A DNA stretch of 16,011 nt from Pseudarthrobacter sp. (GTDB lineage Bacteria; Actinomycetota; Actinomycetes; Actinomycetales; Micrococcaceae), in assembly GCA_013362385.1 (NCBI GenBank), contig JABFWC010000227.1, positions 1-16,011 of the forward strand, read 5' to 3'. Of the stretch, positions 14,400 through 16,011 are shown piece by piece. Below the pieces are notes generated by a model, which saw nothing but the letters and a program-made list of their open reading frames with translations, made no database searches and was not told where the DNA came from. Made by a program: the position numbers and the translations under genes. Within the stretch, counting starts at the first letter, position 1, and the number at the start of each line of letters is the position of its first letter.

Positions 14400-15170
14400 A
14401 TGAATCAACGCTCGACTGCCGCTTTCCTCTGGCCCGACCCGCCCGAATTGCCGCCGCCCGCCATCATGGACCAGCGCTGGGCAGAGGCCGTCTTCCTGCA
14501 CTGGCGCATCCCGGAACATGCAACCGCCCGGTTCATGCCGCCCGGGGTGCAACCCGACCTCTTCGACGGCAGTTCGTGGGTGGGGCTGATCGGTTTCCGC
14601 ATGGAGAAGGCCGGACTCGGACGCGGCCCGGGCATTCCGTATCTGGGCAGCTTCAATGAGGTCAACGTGCGCCTCTACTCGCGGCAACCCGACGGAACCA
14701 GGGGCGTGGTTTTCCTGAGCCTCGACGCCGACCGGCTTCCCGTCGTCCTGGCGGCGCGGGCAGCCGGGGTCCCCTACGTGTGGTCGCGGATCCGCCGCTT
14801 CACCTCCCGGCCCGCCGCCGGTGCCGTTGGTTACTCTGTTCGGCGTTTTAGGCAGGGGGCCGGCAGCAACTTTGCGGCCGTGCCCCAAACGGATGCCGCC
14901 GCCGAGGACCCACTATCGATCTTTCTCACGGCCAGGTTTGGCATGCACGGGACCTTCCGGGGACGCAGCATTTACATCCCCAACACGCACAAGCCGTGGC
15001 CGCTGCGCGCGGCCCGGCTGCGCCATTTGGAGGATGGACTGGTCGCCGCTGCCGGGATCAGCGTCAAGGGGCCGCCGGAGTCGGTCCTCTACTCTCCCGG
15101 TGTGCGGACCCGGTTCGGCCGGCCGAGGCTGCTGCCCGGCCCCGGCCAGCGCGAAGGCGGAGGAGCCTAG
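14400..15170 (+). CDS. DUF2071 (YqjF-like) family protein
   Basis: 256-residue cytoplasmic protein of unknown function. Features I associate with DUF2071 are the opening QRWAEAVFLHWRIPEHATAR, then DLFDGSSWVGLIGFRME, the central GSFNEVNVRLYSR and GTRGVVFLSLDADR, and HLEDGLVAAAGI near the end. The ATG at 14400 has AGGGGAG a few bases upstream, a good ribosome-binding site. It is divergent from the glycan cassette across a long spacer. Its stop codon overlaps that of the next gene on the opposite strand at the palindrome CCTAGG. The role is not known; acetoacetate-decarboxylase-like folds have been proposed for the family, from memory. Confidence 0.88.
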   Translation: MNQRSTAAFLWPDPPELPPPAIMDQRWAEAVFLHWRIPEHATARFMPPGVQPDLFDGSSWVGLIGFRMEKAGLGRGPGIPYLGSFNEVNVRLYSRQPDGTRGVVFLSLDADRLPVVLAARAAGVPYVWSRIRRFTSRPAAGAVGYSVRRFRQGAGSNFAAVPQTDAAAEDPLSIFLTARFGMHGTFRGRSIYIPNTHKPWPLRAARLRHLEDGLVAAAGISVKGPPESVLYSPGVRTRFGRPRLLPGPGQREGGGA

Positions 15171-15487
15171 GCGTCCTGCCAGCCGCGGCCTTCGCTGAAG
15201 GTGGCTACAAGCGTTCCCACACCCGCTTGGAGGGAGTTGGAGGGGTCGAAATACAGCGCTGCCTCAGAGGCCCGGCTGTGGGTGATTAGCTGCTCGGCCT
15301 CGAGTTTCGCTTCAGGGACGGTAGCGCCGATGATGCCCGTGCGGGCCGGCAGGTCGGGGGTATGGACTACCTCGGCGCCCGTTTGGGTCAGCGGGACGGT
15401 GGTGCCGGCGTTGATCTCATCGTGCGGGAACTCGAACTCGGAATCGCCGGGTGCGGCAGGAACGGTGTACTCGAGGAAATAGGTCAT
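15167..15487 (-). CDS. Small conserved-looking protein of unknown function
   Basis: I do not recognise this 106-residue protein. It starts MTYFLEYTVPAAPGDSEFEF and has no signal peptide or membrane helix, so it is probably cytoplasmic. The composition is acidic, with a VPEAKLEAEQLITHSRAS stretch likely to be a helix and FDPSNSLQAGVGTLVATF near the end. The ATG at 15487 has AAAGGTGGGG ending 2 bases upstream, a close but usable ribosome-binding site. It lies downstream of tex on the same strand (46-base gap) and could share its transcript. Its stop converges with that of the DUF2071 gene. Confidence 0.7.
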   Translation of the reverse strand: MTYFLEYTVPAAPGDSEFEFPHDEINAGTTVPLTQTGAEVVHTPDLPARTGIIGATVPEAKLEAEQLITHSRASEAALYFDPSNSLQAGVGTLVATFSEGRGWQDA

Positions 15488-15533
15488 GACCCCACCTTTG
15501 CAGAAAAGTCGACACTGCCGAAAGCCCGGCGGC

Positions 15534-16011
15534 TTACTTGCCCAGTCCCGCCTTGCGCAGCGCCTCGGCCATCGCGGTGTTGACCGCTTGCGGTGCCGGG
15601 GCCTGCCGACGGACAGCGCCGGTCCGGGAGCCGGCGTTCCGCTGGTCAGTGCCGCGGTCAGGCGTGCCCCGGTCAGACGTGCCCCGGTCAGCCTTTCGGG
15701 GCTTGCCGGCGTCGGGCCCTCCCGCGCCGCGCCGCCCGGAACCTGACCCGCCGCCGGACGGTTCGTCGTCGAGCCTCAGCGTGAGGGAAATACGCTTCCG
15801 CTCGGGGTCCGCTTCGAGCACCTTCACACGGACGACCTGCCCGGACTTCACCACCTCGCGCGGGTCAGAGACGAAGCGGTTGGCCAGGGCAGAGACGTGG
15901 ACCAGGCCGTCCTGATGGACTCCCACGTCCACGAACGCGCCGAACGCCGCCACGTTCGTGACCGTCCCTTCCAGGATCATGCCGGGCAGCAGGTCAGAGA
16001 TCTTTTCGATC
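15534..16011 (-). CDS. tex: Transcription accessory protein Tex, C-terminal part (cut by window edge)
   Basis: The 158 visible residues are the C-terminus of Tex, an RNA-binding protein involved in transcription. The frame runs unbroken into the window edge: [20 protein letters not shown] precedes the S1 domain, which continues [20 protein letters not shown] and then [20 protein letters not shown]. This linker-plus-S1 order is the hallmark of Tex. After the S1 domain comes a low-complexity, basic and glycine-rich tail ([13 protein letters not shown], then repeated DRGT units) of about 70 residues, ending [11 protein letters not shown]. That tail is longer than in the classical protein but common in actinobacteria. 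The ATG at 15980 is internal, not the start. A small AAGCC/GGCTT hairpin spans the stop codon. Confidence 0.92.
   Translation of the reverse strand, partial: IEKISDLLPGMILEGTVTNVAAFGAFVDVGVHQDGLVHVSALANRFVSDPREVVKSGQVVRVKVLEADPERKRISLTLRLDDEPSGGGSGSGRRGAGGPDAGKPRKADRGTSDRGTPDRGTDQRNAGSRTGAVRRQAPAPQAVNTAMAEALRKAGLGK
15644..15692 (-). repeat. 15-base tandem repeat encoding the DRGT tail of Tex
   Basis: Two near-identical 15-base units, GGTCAGGCGTGCCCC (15656-15670) and GGTCAGACGTGCCCC (15671-15685), differ at one base. A shorter degenerate copy lies before them (15644-15655) and a partial copy after (from 15686). Read on the minus strand they encode [10 protein letters not shown] and DRGT units in the disordered Tex tail. 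Copy number may vary between strains. Confidence 0.7.

Noticed and set aside
15522..15535. AAGCC-CGGC-GGCTT hairpin at the tex stop codon
   Set aside because: The 5-bp stem includes the stop codon and has only a short T-run after it on the minus strand; too weak to call a terminator.
1..16011. tRNA, rRNA, CRISPR array, transposase, integrase or att site
   Set aside because: No regularly spaced repeats, no terminal inverted repeats with a transposase, and no RNA gene signature were seen on either strand. Both ends of the window are ordinary chromosomal genes.

Overview
The window is high-GC actinobacterial chromosome, most likely from Arthrobacter, Pseudarthrobacter or another Micrococcaceae. 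The clues are an Rpf-LysM resuscitation factor, an MSMEG_6728-type protein, DUF1622 and DUF2071 proteins, TANNNT-type -10 boxes, and two genes that look leaderless. I see no tRNA, rRNA, insertion sequence, phage gene or CRISPR array.

Layout. Bases 1-530 (minus) hold the 5' part of an adenine deaminase-type gene, divergent from rpf (763-1410, plus), which ends in a strong hairpin terminator at 1489-1529. A two-helix membrane protein of unknown function follows (1579-2166, minus). A plus-strand block carries an MSMEG_6728-family protein, an atypical SDR/epimerase, a DUF1622 membrane protein and a GH16 glycanase lipoprotein whose frame is broken twice.

The main feature is a nine-gene minus-strand cassette, transcribed from about 14007 down to 5528. 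In order it has a dolichol-phosphate-mannose-synthase-like GT2, a second GT2, an HPr-kinase/PEPCK-like P-loop protein, a third GT2, a flippase, a 597-residue polytopic GT-C-like membrane protein, two small membrane proteins and a calcineurin-like phosphoesterase. Six of the eight junctions are overlaps (ATGA or TGATG) or a 1-base gap, one is a 15-base gap and one is about 105 bases. I read it as a surface-glycan assembly and export module: sugars are activated on polyprenyl phosphate, built into an oligosaccharide by the GT2s, flipped, and extended or modified outside the membrane. The kinase-like protein and the phosphoesterase are the unexplained members.

A 390-base non-coding stretch separates the cassette from a divergent DUF2071 gene (14400-15170). 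A small unknown gene (15167-15487, minus) and the 3' end of tex (15534 to the window edge, minus) close the window.

Four genes (GH16, flippase, HPrK-like, first GT2) contain six single-base frame breaks. Both sides of every break retain clear family sequence, so sequencing or assembly error is at least as likely as real decay. I give these genes their full reconstructed extents and state where each frame breaks.
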